NCBI RefSeq assembly: GCF_000379605.1
Contig: NZ_KB902735.1
Span: forward strand, 78,975 to 142,974
Direction of reading: 5' to 3'
Origin: Rhizobium giardinii bv. giardinii H152
GTDB taxonomy: Bacteria > Pseudomonadota > Alphaproteobacteria > Rhizobiales > Rhizobiaceae
DNA: 64,000 nt
Under the pieces are notes generated by a model, which ran no database searches, was not told the DNA's origin, and was given only the letters and a program-made list of their open reading frames with translations. Position numbers and translations under genes: made by a program. This document shows, one piece after another, positions 8,427 to 18,024 of the stretch; position 1 is the stretch's first letter; the number at the start of each line of letters is the position of its first letter.

Positions 8427-9410
8427 ATGCATGTCATGGTGATTGGCGCGGCTGGAATGATCGGCCGCAAGCTGGTGGAGAAGTTCGCCCTTGAGGCAGG
8501 TGCACTGGGCTACGACATCGGCAAGCTGACGCTGGTGGACGTCATCGAGCCGCCGGTGCCGCCGTCGCTGTCGGCCATAGCGACGCCGCTTGCGCTTGAT
8601 CTTTCCAAGGACGGCGCCGCCGAGAAACTCGTCGCCTTGCGGCCCGGCGTGATCTTCCATCTCGCGGCGATCGTTTCCGGCGAGGCGGAGGCCGATTTCG
8701 ACAAGGGCTACCAGGTCAACCTTGACGGAACGCGGGCGCTCTTCGAGGCGATCCGCCATGAGGGGCTGCGGGAGCCCTACATTCCGCGCCTTATCTTCGC
8801 CTCGTCGATCGCCGTCTTCGGCCAGCCGTTCCCGGACAAGATCGGCGACACGTTCTTCACCACGCCGCTGACGAGCTACGGAACGCAGAAGGCGATCTGC
8901 GAACTGCTGCTGGCCGATTATTCGAGGCGCGATATTTTCGATGGCGTCGGCATCCGGCTGCCGACGATCTGCGTCCGCCCGGGCAAGCCCAACAAGGCGG
9001 CCTCCGGCTTCTTTTCCAATATTCTGCGCGAGCCGCTCGCCGGTCAGGAGGCGGTGTTGCCCGTCGACGAGGACGTGCGCCACTGGTTTGCCAGCCCGCG
9101 CTCGGCGGTTGGCTTCTTCGTTCATGCCGCACGGATGGATACGTCCTTGATCGGACCGCGCCGCAATCTGACCATGCCTGGCCTTTCGGCCCTCGTCGGC
9201 GAGGAGATCGAGGCTCTGCGACGCGTCGCCGGTGAGAAGGCGGTCAAGTTGATCCGCCGCAAGCCGGACCCGGTGATCCGCTCCATCGTCTCGGGCTGGC
9301 CGACCGATTTCGATGCGCGGCGCGCGTCCGAACTGGGGTTCAAGGCCGAAACCAACTTCGACGAGATCATCAGGATCCATATCGAAGACGAACTTGGAGG
9401 ACAGATCTGA
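8427..9410 (+). CDS. denD: D-erythronate dehydrogenase
   Basis: An extended-SDR/epimerase-fold oxidoreductase of 327 residues that should oxidise D-erythronate to 2-oxo-tetronate with NAD. The nucleotide motif GAAGMIG is at residues 4-10, the catalytic Ser is in FASSIAVFG, and the Tyr-x3-Lys pair is Tyr151/Lys155 (TSYGTQK). The C-terminal half matches the DenD family in the segments [16 protein letters not shown] and [18 protein letters not shown]. The ATG at 8427 is preferred to a TTG at 8418. It is coupled to the following SDR gene (1-base gap). The rest of the pathway (ltnD, otnI, otnK, otnC) lies within 15 kb, which supports the call. Confidence 0.88.
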   Translation: MHVMVIGAAGMIGRKLVEKFALEAGALGYDIGKLTLVDVIEPPVPPSLSAIATPLALDLSKDGAAEKLVALRPGVIFHLAAIVSGEAEADFDKGYQVNLDGTRALFEAIRHEGLREPYIPRLIFASSIAVFGQPFPDKIGDTFFTTPLTSYGTQKAICELLLADYSRRDIFDGVGIRLPTICVRPGKPNKAASGFFSNILREPLAGQEAVLPVDEDVRHWFASPRSAVGFFVHAARMDTSLIGPRRNLTMPGLSALVGEEIEALRRVAGEKAVKLIRRKPDPVIRSIVSGWPTDFDARRASELGFKAETNFDEIIRIHIEDELGGQI

Positions 9411-9411
9411 C

Positions 9412-10188
9412 ATGGCGCGTGGTTCGAAGTCCGGCGACGGCAAGATCGCATTGGTGACAGGCGGCGGCACCGGTGTCGGACGCGGCATCGCCGAGGCCCT
9501 GAGCGCCGAGGGTTATACCGTCGTCATCACCGGCCGGCGCGCCGAGGTGCTCGAGAAAGCCGCCAGCGACATGGCGTTGCAAACGGGCGGCACCGTGCGT
9601 GCGGTCAGGGCCGATATCGGCGATCCCAATGCGGTCGCCCGCCTTTTCGAAGCGATCCGCACCGAGTTCGGCCGGCTCGACCTCCTAGTCAACAATGCCG
9701 GCTCCAACGTCCCGCCCGTGCCGCTGGAAGAGGTGACCTTCGAGCAGTGGAGCGGCATTCTCGCCGCGAACCTGACGGGAGCCTTTCTGTGTACGCAACA
9801 GGCATTCCGGCTGATGAAGGCGCAGGTGCCGCGCGGCGGCAGGATCATCAACAACGGCTCGATCTCGGCCCAGGCGCCGCGGCCGAATTCCGCTCCCTAT
9901 ACCGCGACGAAGCATGCGATCACCGGGCTGACCAAGTCGACCGCCCTCGACGGGCGGCAATATGACATTGCCTGCGGCCAGATCGACATCGGCAACGCCG
10001 CGACCGACATGACGTCGAAAATGAGTTCCGGGGTGCTGCAGGCAAATGGCGAGACCGCCAGCGAGCCGACGATCCCGGTCAAGCATATCGCCGAGGCCGT
10101 CATCTACATGGCGAGCCTGCCGCTGGAGGCCAACGTGCTGACGATGACGGTGATGGCGACGAAGATGCCGCTGGTCGGGCGGGGCTAA
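9412..10188 (+). CDS. SDR family oxidoreductase
   Basis: A classical short-chain dehydrogenase of 258 residues. The Rossmann motif [10 protein letters not shown] is at about 16-25, NNAGSN is the structural NNAG, and the catalytic Ser-Tyr-Lys set is visible as [10 protein letters not shown] followed by YTATKHA. A GGAGG ribosome site lies in the end of denD. It is translationally close to denD and precedes the ABC transporter genes, so it probably oxidises another four-carbon acid or a sugar entering this pathway; the exact substrate cannot be told. Confidence 0.85.
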   Translation: MARGSKSGDGKIALVTGGGTGVGRGIAEALSAEGYTVVITGRRAEVLEKAASDMALQTGGTVRAVRADIGDPNAVARLFEAIRTEFGRLDLLVNNAGSNVPPVPLEEVTFEQWSGILAANLTGAFLCTQQAFRLMKAQVPRGGRIINNGSISAQAPRPNSAPYTATKHAITGLTKSTALDGRQYDIACGQIDIGNAATDMTSKMSSGVLQANGETASEPTIPVKHIAEAVIYMASLPLEANVLTMTVMATKMPLVGRG

Positions 10189-10281
10189 GTCGAGGAAACC
10201 GGAGGGCGTCCGAGAACGGCATGAGGAGAGGCCGCCGGACAATCACCGATTTCAGATGAAATTCATATGGGAGGAAAGCAC

Positions 10282-11349
10282 ATGGCAGGCGTTGATTTCG
10301 TCGATGTCAGAAAATCATTCGGAGCCTTTCCCGTCATCAAGGGCGTGAACATCGAAATCGAGGACGGCGAATTCGTCATCCTTGTCGGTCCCTCCGGCTG
10401 CGGGAAGTCGACGCTTCTGCGAATGCTGGCGGGTCTCGAAAACATTTCGGCCGGCGAAATCCGCATTGGCGACAAGGTGGTCAACGCCCTGCCGCCCAAG
10501 GATCGGGATATCGCCATGGTGTTCCAGAACTATGCGCTTTATCCGCACATGACCGTCGCCGACAATATGGCGTTTTCGCTGATGCTGAACGGCTCTTCAA
10601 AAGCCGAGATCGACAAGCGTGTCGGCATCGCGGCCGGAATTCTGGGGCTTACGAAACTGCTCGACCGCTACCCGCGCCAGCTTTCCGGCGGCCAGCGCCA
10701 GCGCGTCGCCATGGGCAGGGCGATCGTGCGCGATCCGCAGGTGTTTCTGTTCGACGAGCCGCTGTCCAACCTCGATGCGAAACTGCGCGTGGCCATGCGC
10801 GCCGAGATCAAGGAACTGCACCAGCGGCTGAAGACGACCACCGTCTATGTCACGCACGACCAGATCGAGGCGATGACCATGGCCGACAAGATCGTCGTCA
10901 TGCATGACGGCATCGTCGAGCAGATCGGCGCGCCGCTTGATCTCTACGACAGCCCCGCCAATCTTTTCGTCGCCGGTTTCATCGGCTCGCCGGCGATGAA
11001 CATGATCAAGGGCAGGCTGGATCCGCAAAATCCGAACAGCTTCATCGCAGCCGACGGCATGGCATTGCCGGTCGCGCGGCCGCCCTCGGCGGCAAGGGGG
11101 CGTGACCTCATCTACGGTCTGCGGCCGGAATATATGTCGCTCGACCCGAACGGCTTCCCAGTCACCGTCGCCGTCATCGAGCCCACCGGCTACGAGACGC
11201 AGTTGATCGTGCGCTTCGGCGGGACGGACGTCACCTGCGTTTTCCGCGAGCGCGTGACCGCCCGGCCCGGGGAGGCAATACACCTGTCGATCGATGCCGA
11301 TCATGTCCACCTGTTCGACGCCGAAACCGGCATACGGCTGATCGACTGA
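10282..11349 (+). CDS. ABC transporter ATP-binding protein, UgpC/MsmK type
   Basis: A 355-residue ATPase for a carbohydrate-type (CUT1) importer. Walker [10 protein letters not shown] (36-44), Q-loop Gln82, signature LSGGQ (134-138) and Walker B FLFDEP (155-160) are all present, followed by the switch His in VTHDQ and a C-terminal TOBE regulatory domain (about 240-355). The ATG at 10282 has GGAGG nearby and is better than an ATG at 10267. The substrate-binding protein and two permeases follow, so this is the motor of that importer. Confidence 0.94.
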   Translation: MAGVDFVDVRKSFGAFPVIKGVNIEIEDGEFVILVGPSGCGKSTLLRMLAGLENISAGEIRIGDKVVNALPPKDRDIAMVFQNYALYPHMTVADNMAFSLMLNGSSKAEIDKRVGIAAGILGLTKLLDRYPRQLSGGQRQRVAMGRAIVRDPQVFLFDEPLSNLDAKLRVAMRAEIKELHQRLKTTTVYVTHDQIEAMTMADKIVVMHDGIVEQIGAPLDLYDSPANLFVAGFIGSPAMNMIKGRLDPQNPNSFIAADGMALPVARPPSAARGRDLIYGLRPEYMSLDPNGFPVTVAVIEPTGYETQLIVRFGGTDVTCVFRERVTARPGEAIHLSIDADHVHLFDAETGIRLID

Positions 11350-11409
11350 TACCGCCCCGTTTGCCGCTGCGTCGGGCAAGAGGAGCCCCGGCGCATCCGG
11401 TCTCGGGTC

Positions 11410-11435
11410 GAGGTTCCGGCCAACCGGAACACCTC
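11410..11435. other. Intercistronic hairpin between ATPase and binding-protein genes
   Basis: An inverted repeat GTTCCGG-CCAA-CCGGAAC with further GAGG/CCTC pairing outside it. There is no T run, so it is more likely an mRNA stability or processing structure than a terminator. Confidence 0.5.
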
Positions 11436-11507
11436 GTTGCAGCATTCGCCAAACGGGACGGCGGGTGCCGGAAAGGATGATGTCCCGTTGTCACCAGGAG
11501 GAGCATT

Positions 11508-12824
11508 ATGACTTTCAAGAGACGTGATTTTCTCACCGCATCCGCCGCGCTGGCGGGCATCGCCGGGCTTTCGCCTTTCGGCATCCGCCCGTCTTTCGCG
11601 CAAGGGGCGGAGCCGGCCTACAAGCCGGAGGAAGGCGCGAGCCTGAGGCTGTTGCGCTGGACGCCCTTCGTCAAGGGCGACGAGGATGCATGGCTTGCCA
11701 ACACCGCGAAATTCACGGAAGCGACAGGGGTCGAGGTCCGCATCGACAAGGAAAGCTGGGAAGACATTCGCCCGAAGGCAGCCGTCGCCGCCAATGTCGG
11801 TTCCGGGCCGGACATGGTGATGTGCTGGTTTGACGACGCCCACCAATATCCCGACAAACTCGTCGATCTGACCGAGCTCGCCAATTATCTCGGCGGAAAA
11901 TATGGCGGCTGGTACGATGGCGTGAAGGGTTATGCGACGCGCGAAGACAAGTTCATCGCCATGCCGCTGACCGCCATCGGCAACGCTGTCTGCTACCGTG
12001 ACAGCCACATGAAGGCGGCGGGGTTCAGCGAGTTCCCGAAGGACACCGACGGGTTCCTCGAGCTCTGCAAGGCCATGAAGGCCAAGGGAACACCGGCCGG
12101 CTTCCCGCACGGCAAGGCCGTCGGCGATGGCAACAACTATGCCCACTGGCTGCTCTGGAGCCATGGCGGCAAGATGGTCGACGAGGGCGGCAAGGTCGTC
12201 ATCAACAGCCCCGAGACGCTGAAGGCGATCAACTACGCCAAGGCGCTGTACGAGACCTTCATTCCCGGCACCGAGAGCTGGCTCGACATCAACAACAACC
12301 GCGCCTTCCTCGCGGGGCAGGTGTCGCTGACGGCAAACGGCGTCTCGCTCTATTATGCGTCGAAGAAAGACCCGGCGATGGCGGAGCTCTCGGCCGATAT
12401 CCGCACCACCAACTTCCCGGTCGGCCCGGTCGGCCAGAGCGTCGAACTGCATCAGACGAGCTCGCTGCTTCTGTTCAACCACACGAAATATCCGGAAGCG
12501 GCCAAGGCCTATATCAAGTTCATGATGGAGGCCGACCAGATGAACGCCTGGATCGAGGGCTCCAGCGCCTATTGCTGCCAGCCGCTCAAGGCTTTCGCCA
12601 ACAACCCGGTCTGGACGTCCGATCCGATCCACGCGCCCTATGCGCGCGCCTCCGAGACGCTGCGTCCCAACGGCTATGCCGGCCCGCTCGGCTATGCGTC
12701 CGCCGGCGTGATGGCTGATTATGTGCTGGTCGACATGTTTGCCTCCGCGGTCACGGGGCAGATGACACCGGAAGATGCGGTTGTCGAGGCCGAGCGCCGG
12801 GCCAACCGCTACTATAGGGTCTAG
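11508..12824 (+). CDS. ABC transporter substrate-binding protein, sugar type
   Basis: A 438-residue periplasmic binding protein of the extracellular solute-binding family 1. The N terminus carries a Tat-type signal (KRRDFLTASAALAG) with a probable cut after residues near SFAQ (about 32). The mature part has the family's lobe pattern, ending with helices rich in Ala. A GGAGGAG ribosome site precedes the ATG. It lies between the ATPase and the permeases and is followed by a strong hairpin, an arrangement that keeps binding protein levels above those of the membrane parts. Ligand inferred from context: erythronate, threonate or a precursor sugar. Confidence 0.92.
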   Translation: MTFKRRDFLTASAALAGIAGLSPFGIRPSFAQGAEPAYKPEEGASLRLLRWTPFVKGDEDAWLANTAKFTEATGVEVRIDKESWEDIRPKAAVAANVGSGPDMVMCWFDDAHQYPDKLVDLTELANYLGGKYGGWYDGVKGYATREDKFIAMPLTAIGNAVCYRDSHMKAAGFSEFPKDTDGFLELCKAMKAKGTPAGFPHGKAVGDGNNYAHWLLWSHGGKMVDEGGKVVINSPETLKAINYAKALYETFIPGTESWLDINNNRAFLAGQVSLTANGVSLYYASKKDPAMAELSADIRTTNFPVGPVGQSVELHQTSSLLLFNHTKYPEAAKAYIKFMMEADQMNAWIEGSSAYCCQPLKAFANNPVWTSDPIHAPYARASETLRPNGYAGPLGYASAGVMADYVLVDMFASAVTGQMTPEDAVVEAERRANRYYRV

Positions 12825-12860
12825 GTCCTGAAGGCGGCCTGCATGGGCCGCTTGAGACGT

Positions 12861-12890
12861 GGTACCGGCGGAAATGCTCCCGCCGGTACC
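12861..12890. other. Strong hairpin downstream of the binding-protein gene
   Basis: Stem GGTACCGGCGG/CCGCCGGTACC (11 bp) with an 8-base loop, about 35 bases after the stop and without a long T run. It probably stabilises the upstream mRNA or partly terminates transcription before the permease genes. Confidence 0.65.
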
Positions 12891-12921
12891 GTTTGGCAAT
12901 TCGTTCTACGGGAGATGTCCG

Positions 12922-13854
12922 ATGTCCAGCGTGTCGTCCAGGAAGCCGCCTTCGGCGATGGCTTCGCTCATGCAGAACAGGAACATGATCGGTTTCCTGT
13001 TCATGCTGCCGGCCGCGGTTTTCCTTGTCTGCTTCCTGACCTATCCGCTTGGTCTCGGCGTCTGGCTCGGCTTTACCGATACGCGCATCGGCCGTGACGG
13101 GGTGTTCATCGGGCTCGAGAACTATGTCTTCCTGGCCGAGGACTCGGTCTTCTGGCTCTCGGTCTTCAACACGCTTCTCTACACGATCGTCGCGTCGGTG
13201 CTGAAGTTCGTCTTCGGGCTCTGGCTGGCGCTCCTGTTGAATGAGAACCTGCCGTTCAAATCCTTCTTCCGGGCGATCGTGCTCTTGCCCTGGGTCGTTC
13301 CCACCGTGCTCTCGGCACTGGCCTTCTGGTGGATCTACGATGCGCAGTTCTCGATCCTCTCCTGGTCGCTGATGCAGCTCGGCGTGATCGACAGCCCGAT
13401 CAATTTCCTGGGCGACCCGGAAAATGCCCGTGCCTCGGTGATCGCCGCCAATGTCTGGCGCGGCATTCCCTTCGTCGCCATCTCGCTGCTCGCCGGCTTG
13501 CAGACCATTCCGGTCTCGCTGCAGGAGGCTGCATCGCTGGACGGTGCGACGAGCTGGCAGCGCTTCCGCTATGTGACGCTGCCGATGCTGACGCCGATCA
13601 TCGCCGTGGTCATGACCTTCTCGGTGCTGTTCACCTTTACCGACTTCCAGCTCATCTATGTGCTGACCAAGGGCGGGCCGGTGAATGCGACGCATCTGAT
13701 GGCGACGCTGTCCTTCCAGCGCGGCATTCCCGGCGGACAGTTGGGCGAGGGGGCCGCAATCGCGGTTGCGATGATCCCCTTCCTGCTTGCTGCCATCATG
13801 TTCAGCTTCTTCGGCCTGCAACGCCGCAAATGGCAGCAGGGCGGCCAGGATTGA
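12922..13854 (+). CDS. ABC transporter permease, sugar type (MalF-like)
   Basis: A 310-residue inner membrane protein with six predicted helices. The EAA loop that docks on the ATPase reads EAASLDGATSWQRFRYVTLPML (about residues 200-220). The first helix (MIGFLFMLPAAVFLVCF) follows a short cytoplasmic tail. The ATG at 12922 has GGGAG 7 bases upstream; the longer open frame is not supported. It pairs with the next permease to form the channel. Confidence 0.93.
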   Translation: MSSVSSRKPPSAMASLMQNRNMIGFLFMLPAAVFLVCFLTYPLGLGVWLGFTDTRIGRDGVFIGLENYVFLAEDSVFWLSVFNTLLYTIVASVLKFVFGLWLALLLNENLPFKSFFRAIVLLPWVVPTVLSALAFWWIYDAQFSILSWSLMQLGVIDSPINFLGDPENARASVIAANVWRGIPFVAISLLAGLQTIPVSLQEAASLDGATSWQRFRYVTLPMLTPIIAVVMTFSVLFTFTDFQLIYVLTKGGPVNATHLMATLSFQRGIPGGQLGEGAAIAVAMIPFLLAAIMFSFFGLQRRKWQQGGQD

Positions 13855-13864
13855 TTGGGGGAGA

Positions 13865-14770
13865 ATGACGATGACCACGACCGTGAAATCCGAAGACGCC
13901 GTTCTCACCGACGATGTACAGGGCATGACTTATCTCAACCGCCTGCCGCGCAGGATCGTGATGGTCTATCTGCCGATGGCGGTGTTCGTCTTCGTGCTGC
14001 TGTTTCCGTTCTACTGGATGGCGATCACCGCGGTGAAGCCGAATTCGCAGCTGACCGACTACACCAACTACAGCCCCTTCTGGGTGGTCGGCCCGACGCT
14101 CGATCATATCAAGTATTTGCTGTTCGAGACCTCCTATCCGGGCTGGCTGTGGAACACGATGCTGGTGGCGACCTGCTCGACATTCCTGTCGCTGGCGGCA
14201 TCCGTCTTTGCGGCCTACGCGATCGAGCGGGTGCGGTTCTCGGGCTCGCGGCCGGTCGGCCTGATGATCTTTCTCGCCTATCTCGTGCCGCCGTCGATCC
14301 TGTTCATTCCGCTGGCCTTCATCGTCTTCAAGTTCGGTATCTACGATTCCAGGCTGGCGCTGATCTTCACCTATCCGACCTTCCTCATTCCCTTCTGCAC
14401 CTGGCTGCTGATGGGCTATTTCCGGTCGATCCCGTTCGAGCTCGAGGAAAGCGCGCTGGTGGACGGCGCGACGCGCTGGCAGATCCTGACCAAGATCATC
14501 CTGCCGCTTGCCGTCCCCGGGCTGATTTCGGCCGGCATCTTTGCATTCACGCTGTCCTGGAACGAGTTCATCTATGCGCTGACCTTCATCCAGTCTTCGG
14601 AAAACAAGACCGTGCCCGTGGGCGTGCTGACCGAACTGGTCCGCGGCGACGTGTTCGAATGGGGCGCGCTGATGGCGGGCGCGCTGTTCGGCTCGCTGCC
14701 GGTGGTGATCCTCTATTCCTTCTTCGTCGACTATTACGTGTCGTCGATGACCGGGGCGGTGAAGGAATGA
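13865..14770 (+). CDS. ABC transporter permease, sugar type (MalG-like)
   Basis: A 301-residue partner permease with six membrane helices and the EAA motif seen as EESALVDGATRWQIL (about 200-214). The segment FTLSWNEFIYALTFI is typical of MalG-type permeases. Start codon 13865, with GGGGGA directly before it; an ATG six bases later is equally possible. Last gene of the importer operon, followed by a palindromic repeat that may mark the transcript end. Confidence 0.93.
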   Translation: MTMTTTVKSEDAVLTDDVQGMTYLNRLPRRIVMVYLPMAVFVFVLLFPFYWMAITAVKPNSQLTDYTNYSPFWVVGPTLDHIKYLLFETSYPGWLWNTMLVATCSTFLSLAASVFAAYAIERVRFSGSRPVGLMIFLAYLVPPSILFIPLAFIVFKFGIYDSRLALIFTYPTFLIPFCTWLLMGYFRSIPFELEESALVDGATRWQILTKIILPLAVPGLISAGIFAFTLSWNEFIYALTFIQSSENKTVPVGVLTELVRGDVFEWGALMAGALFGSLPVVILYSFFVDYYVSSMTGAVKE

Positions 14771-14790
14771 ATGCCCGTCTTTTGCGGCTG

Positions 14791-14961
14791 CTCCCTCTTC
14801 TCCCCGGCGGGGAGAAGGTGGCGCCCCCGGGTCTTGCCTGCGGCAAGCCCGAGGACAGGCTGCGGGCCGGATGAGGGGGCGGCTTGCGCCGAAATCACCG
14901 TGAAACCCCCTCATCGCCTCGCATACGCTCGGCTCTTCTCCCCGCGGGGGAGAAGAGGGAG
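14791..14961. repeat. Rhizobial palindromic intergenic repeat, copy 2
   Basis: The outer arms CTCCCTCTTCTCCCC and GGGGAGAAGAGGGAG face each other across about 140 bp that contain further inverted repeats. It lies between the end of the ABC operon and the convergent otnC gene. Same family as copies 1, 3 and 5. Confidence 0.75.
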
Positions 14962-15041
14962 CTTGTCGTAACCGCCTTCCCTCCATGGCGATGGCCCTGC
15001 CCCAAATGGGTTCCGCTTTAAGGAATTATGCAGCAGCGCGT

Positions 15042-15710
15042 TCAGTCGTGGTCGTGGTCGTGATGCGAAGGCAGGTCGAGGCCGAAGGTCTTGGTGAGGT
15101 CGCTCACCTGCGCCGGGCTGAGATAGCGTGGGTTGAGATTGCGCAGCAGCAGATAGAGCTTCGCCGTCTCCTCCAGCTCCTCGGTCGCGAAAACCGCCGC
15201 CTCCAGGCTGTCGCCGGCGACGACCGGTCCGTGATTGGCCAGAAGCACCGACGAATATTTTCCCGCCAGCCCGCGGATCGCGTCGGCGACCGCCGGATCG
15301 CCGGGACGGTAATAGGGCACCAGTGCGGTTTCGCCGGCACGCATGAGATAATAGGGCGTCATCGGCGGCAGGGCGGCGCGCGGATCGATCTCCGGCAGCA
15401 TGGTCAGCGCCACCGCGTGGGTGGAGTGAAGATGGACGATGGCGCGGGCGCTGCCGCGTGTGTCGTAAAGCGCGGTGTGAAGCGGAATTTCCTTGGTCGG
15501 CTTGTCACCGGCGAGGAGCCGGCCTTCGGCATCCAGCCGTGAGATGCGGGCCGGGTCGAGGAAGCCGAGCGAGGCATTGGTCGGCGTGACCAACCAGCCG
15601 CCATCCTCCAGCCGCAGCGATATGTTGCCCGACGAACCGGGCGTCAGCCCGCGCTCGAACAGCGAGCGGCCGTAGCGGCAGATTTCCTCACGCAGGCGGG
15701 CGTCTGACAT
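15042..15710 (-). CDS. otnC: 3-oxo-tetronate 4-phosphate decarboxylase
   Basis: A class II aldolase/fuculose-1-phosphate aldolase fold protein of 222 residues. It should decarboxylate 3-oxo-tetronate 4-phosphate to dihydroxyacetone phosphate and CO2, the last step of the threonate/erythronate pathway. The family motif TPGSSGNISLR is at about 21-31; the zinc ligands are the His pair in HLHSTHAVA and the later His in LLANHGPVV, with Glu in TKEIPLH. The C terminus is a His/Asp-rich tail (SHHDHDHD), possibly another metal site. ATG 15710 has GGAGGAA upstream. It lies downstream of lacI on the same strand, apart from the other otn genes. Confidence 0.87.
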   Translation of the reverse strand: MSDARLREEICRYGRSLFERGLTPGSSGNISLRLEDGGWLVTPTNASLGFLDPARISRLDAEGRLLAGDKPTKEIPLHTALYDTRGSARAIVHLHSTHAVALTMLPEIDPRAALPPMTPYYLMRAGETALVPYYRPGDPAVADAIRGLAGKYSSVLLANHGPVVAGDSLEAAVFATEELEETAKLYLLLRNLNPRYLSPAQVSDLTKTFGLDLPSHHDHDHD

Positions 15711-15749
15711 TGCAGTTCCTCCGGTATCAGAGCGGTTCAGTTCACAGTA

Positions 15750-15914
15750 CACGACAGTGGCCGGCTGTCGTCATGGCCACTCATCCGCCCTGCCGGGCAC
15801 CTTCTCCCCGCCAAAGCGGTGAGAAGGGAACTTGCCGCACCGTAGCCATTCGTTTGCAGCCGGGCCGGGCTGTCCCCTCTCCCCGCTTGCGGGGAGAGGG
15901 TTAGGGTGAGGGGC
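15750..15914. repeat. Rhizobial palindromic intergenic repeat, copy 3
   Basis: Begins with the short flank ACACGACAGTGGCCG found at other copies. It then contains CTTCTCCCCGC/GCGGTGAGAAG and CCTCTCCCCGC/GCGGGGAGAGG hairpins and ends GGTGAGGGGC. It lies between otnC and lacI. Confidence 0.75.
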
Positions 15915-15996
15915 AAGAACGGCCTGTTCGCGGTCGTGTCCTGTGCCGATAGAATCGTCAAACCTCTCTATCTTCTTGTTTTACGCAATTCCGATG

Positions 15997-16995
15997 TCAG
16001 GCGGTGGCCCCTTCGATCAGTTCGAAGCCGAGGTCGACCACCTGGGGTGGCGCATTGGTGACGACAAGCTGTGCGGCTACCTGTCCGGTCGCCACGCGCG
16101 GCGTGCGGATGGTCGACAGCGGCTGCGGCGTCGCCCGACCGATATCCAGCCCGTTATAGCCGAAGATGGCAAGCTGTCCGGGGATCGAGATCCCCCGCGC
16201 CAGACAGTGGAAATAACCGCCCAGCGCCATGTCGTCGTTGGAGAAATAAACCGCATCGAGGTCGGGGGTGCGGGCAAGCAACCGCTCCAGCCCCAGCCTG
16301 CCGTTCTCCACCGATGATGCCCCGGCGAGAATTTCGCGGTCGGCGAGGGGGGCGTCGCCCGTTCCGAGTGTTTGGCAAAAGCCGGCAAAGCGCTTGCCGG
16401 CGCGGGTGTCGCGGTTGAGGTCGTGGCCGACATAGCCGATCCGGCGATAGCCCCGCTTGAGCAGGAAGGCGGCGCTTTCGCGTCCGGCCGCGCCGTTCGA
16501 GAACCCGACCGCCAGATCAAGCGCATCGCCGTCGACATCGAGCATTTCCACGATCCGGCAACCGCTCGCACGCAGCATCTTCACCGTACCCTCGGTGTGC
16601 TCGTATCCCGCCAGCATCACCGCCGCCGGCCGCCAGGCGAGCATCGCGGCGGCGAGCGCTTCCTCCTTTGTCGGATCATAATCGGTGACGGAGAAAACCG
16701 CCTGGTACCGGTTTTCCTCCAGAACGGCGCTGGCGCCGCGCAGCACGTCGGGAAAGACGATGTTGGACAGCGAGGGAATGACGAAGGCGACAAGGCGCGA
16801 AGTGGTGGAAGCCAGCGTTCCCGCGATCCGGTTCGGCACATAGCCGAGCCGCTCGACGGCGGCAATCACCCGGTCCCGCGTCTTGCCGGAAAACGAACCG
16901 TGGTTGCGCAGCACGCGCGAAACCGTGCTCTCGCCGACGCCTGCTGCGTCTGCGACCTCGGCAAGCGTTACCGTCGCCTGATGTTTGAATTCCAT
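15997..16995 (-). CDS. LacI family transcriptional regulator (intact copy)
   Basis: A 332-residue repressor: LacI headpiece at residues 8-62 (VTLAEVADAAGVGESTVSRVLRNHG and hinge near YVPNRIAGTLAS), then a periplasmic-binding-like effector and dimerisation domain of normal length. Start chosen at ATG 16995, where the headpiece begins; the longer open frame runs through operator DNA. Three palindromic operator sites lie 110-175 bp upstream. The neighbours suggest it governs the PheC-like gene, the MFS gene and ltnD-otnI-otnK. Its first 70 codons and promoter are duplicated at 18060-18490. Confidence 0.93.
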   Translation of the reverse strand: MEFKHQATVTLAEVADAAGVGESTVSRVLRNHGSFSGKTRDRVIAAVERLGYVPNRIAGTLASTTSRLVAFVIPSLSNIVFPDVLRGASAVLEENRYQAVFSVTDYDPTKEEALAAAMLAWRPAAVMLAGYEHTEGTVKMLRASGCRIVEMLDVDGDALDLAVGFSNGAAGRESAAFLLKRGYRRIGYVGHDLNRDTRAGKRFAGFCQTLGTGDAPLADREILAGASSVENGRLGLERLLARTPDLDAVYFSNDDMALGGYFHCLARGISIPGQLAIFGYNGLDIGRATPQPLSTIRTPRVATGQVAAQLVVTNAPPQVVDLGFELIEGATA

Positions 16996-17211
16996 CGTCA
17001 CAACTTCAATCCAAGCTCTCGGGCCGGGTAGCGGCATGGCCACCCGAAGACCCTCCGCGCCGCCACCATTTTTCACCACTGGCGCCAAGAAGCAAGATAT
17101 TTTTGGCAGCGCTACCATCGCTGTTGGCAGCGCTGCCAAAATGGGTTAAAGAAAATGGCGGCGCCGCCAAAAATGGCCTGGCGTGCCGCGGGAGGACCGC
17201 CAGGGGACCGC
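16785..17211. repeat. Long direct repeat, left copy
   Basis: About 430 bp holding the first 70 codons of lacI (on the minus strand) and the operator/promoter region. It recurs at 18060-18490 in the same orientation with roughly 20 differences by eye. The PheC-like gene lies between the two copies. Confidence 0.92.
17103..17169. promoter_or_regulatory. Three LacI-type operators, left set
   Basis: O1 at 17103-17118 (TTGGCAGCGCTACCAT, one imperfect half), O2 at 17124-17139 (TTGGCAGCGCTGCCAA, perfect 16-bp palindrome) and O3 at 17156-17169 (TGGCGGCGCCGCCA, perfect). Centres are 21 and 31 bp apart, close to whole helical turns, which would place repressors on one face of the DNA. They lie between lacI and the PheC-like gene. 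Confidence 0.85.
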
Positions 17212-17247
17212 TTTGCGGGCCGCTCTAGAAACCGATTGAGAGGGACA

Positions 17248-18024
17248 ATGGTGAAATCCTATCTTGCGGCGGCTGCCTTGGTGGCCTTGACCCTTACGGC
17301 GAGCGCGGCCTGGGCTGCGGACGGTGCTCTGGCAGAGATCCAGAAGGCCGGCGTGATCAGGATCGGCACGACCGGCGACTACAAGCCTTTCAGCTACAAG
17401 GGCGCCGATGGCAGCCTCACTGGCGCGGATATCTCGATGGCCAAGGATCTGGCTGCGAGCCTCGGCGTGAAGGCGGAGTTCGTGACCACCACCTGGAAAA
17501 CGATGCTGGACGACTTCAAGGCCGGCAAGTTCGACGTTGCGCTCGGCGGCATCACAGTGAACCCTGCACGGGCAGAGGTTGGCGACTTTTCCGTTTCGAA
17601 CGTCAGCGACGGCAAGCGACCCATCGCCCGATGTGCGGACAAGGACAAATACACGACGCTGGAGGCGATCGATCAACCCACGGTACGGGTAATCGTCAAT
17701 CCGGGCGGCACCAATGACAAATTTGCGCATCAGCATTTCAAGAAAGCGCCGATCGAAGTTTTCCCTGACAACAAGGTGATCTTCGGCCAGATCGCCGCAG
17801 GCAAGGCCGATGTGATGGTGACCGACGGCGTCGAGGTGGATCTGCAATCCAAATTGAACGCCGGCGTACTGTGCCCGGTGGCGGTCAAAGAGCCGTTTAC
17901 GCACTTCGAAAATGCGTATTTGCTTCGCAAGGACCCTGCCTTGAAAGCCGCGGTGGATGCTTTCATGCGTAAGGAACTAGATAGCGGCAACTGGAAGAAG
18001 AAGCTCGACGCGGCGATGCAATGA
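17248..18024 (+). CDS. Periplasmic cyclohexadienyl dehydratase-like / solute-binding protein (PheC family)
   Basis: A 258-residue exported protein with signal peptide MVKSYLAAAALVALTLTASAA (cut near residue 23) and a type II periplasmic-binding fold. It matches the PheC family closely in RIGTTGDYKPFSY, VRVIVNPGGTNDKFA and KADVMVTDGVEVDLQ. Glu196 stands where PheC enzymes have their catalytic Glu, and Cys129/Cys209 could form a disulfide. PheC converts prephenate or arogenate to phenylpyruvate or phenylalanine in the periplasm; relatives are simple binding proteins. It sits alone between two copies of the lacI operator region, with GAGAGGG before the ATG. No permease accompanies it, which favours an enzyme or a stray binding protein. 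Confidence 0.75.
   Translation: MVKSYLAAAALVALTLTASAAWAADGALAEIQKAGVIRIGTTGDYKPFSYKGADGSLTGADISMAKDLAASLGVKAEFVTTTWKTMLDDFKAGKFDVALGGITVNPARAEVGDFSVSNVSDGKRPIARCADKDKYTTLEAIDQPTVRVIVNPGGTNDKFAHQHFKKAPIEVFPDNKVIFGQIAAGKADVMVTDGVEVDLQSKLNAGVLCPVAVKEPFTHFENAYLLRKDPALKAAVDAFMRKELDSGNWKKKLDAAMQ

Noticed and set aside
11301..12899. 532-codon antisense frame over the ABC binding-protein gene
   Set aside because: Shadow of a high-GC gene; no start signal and no recognisable domain.
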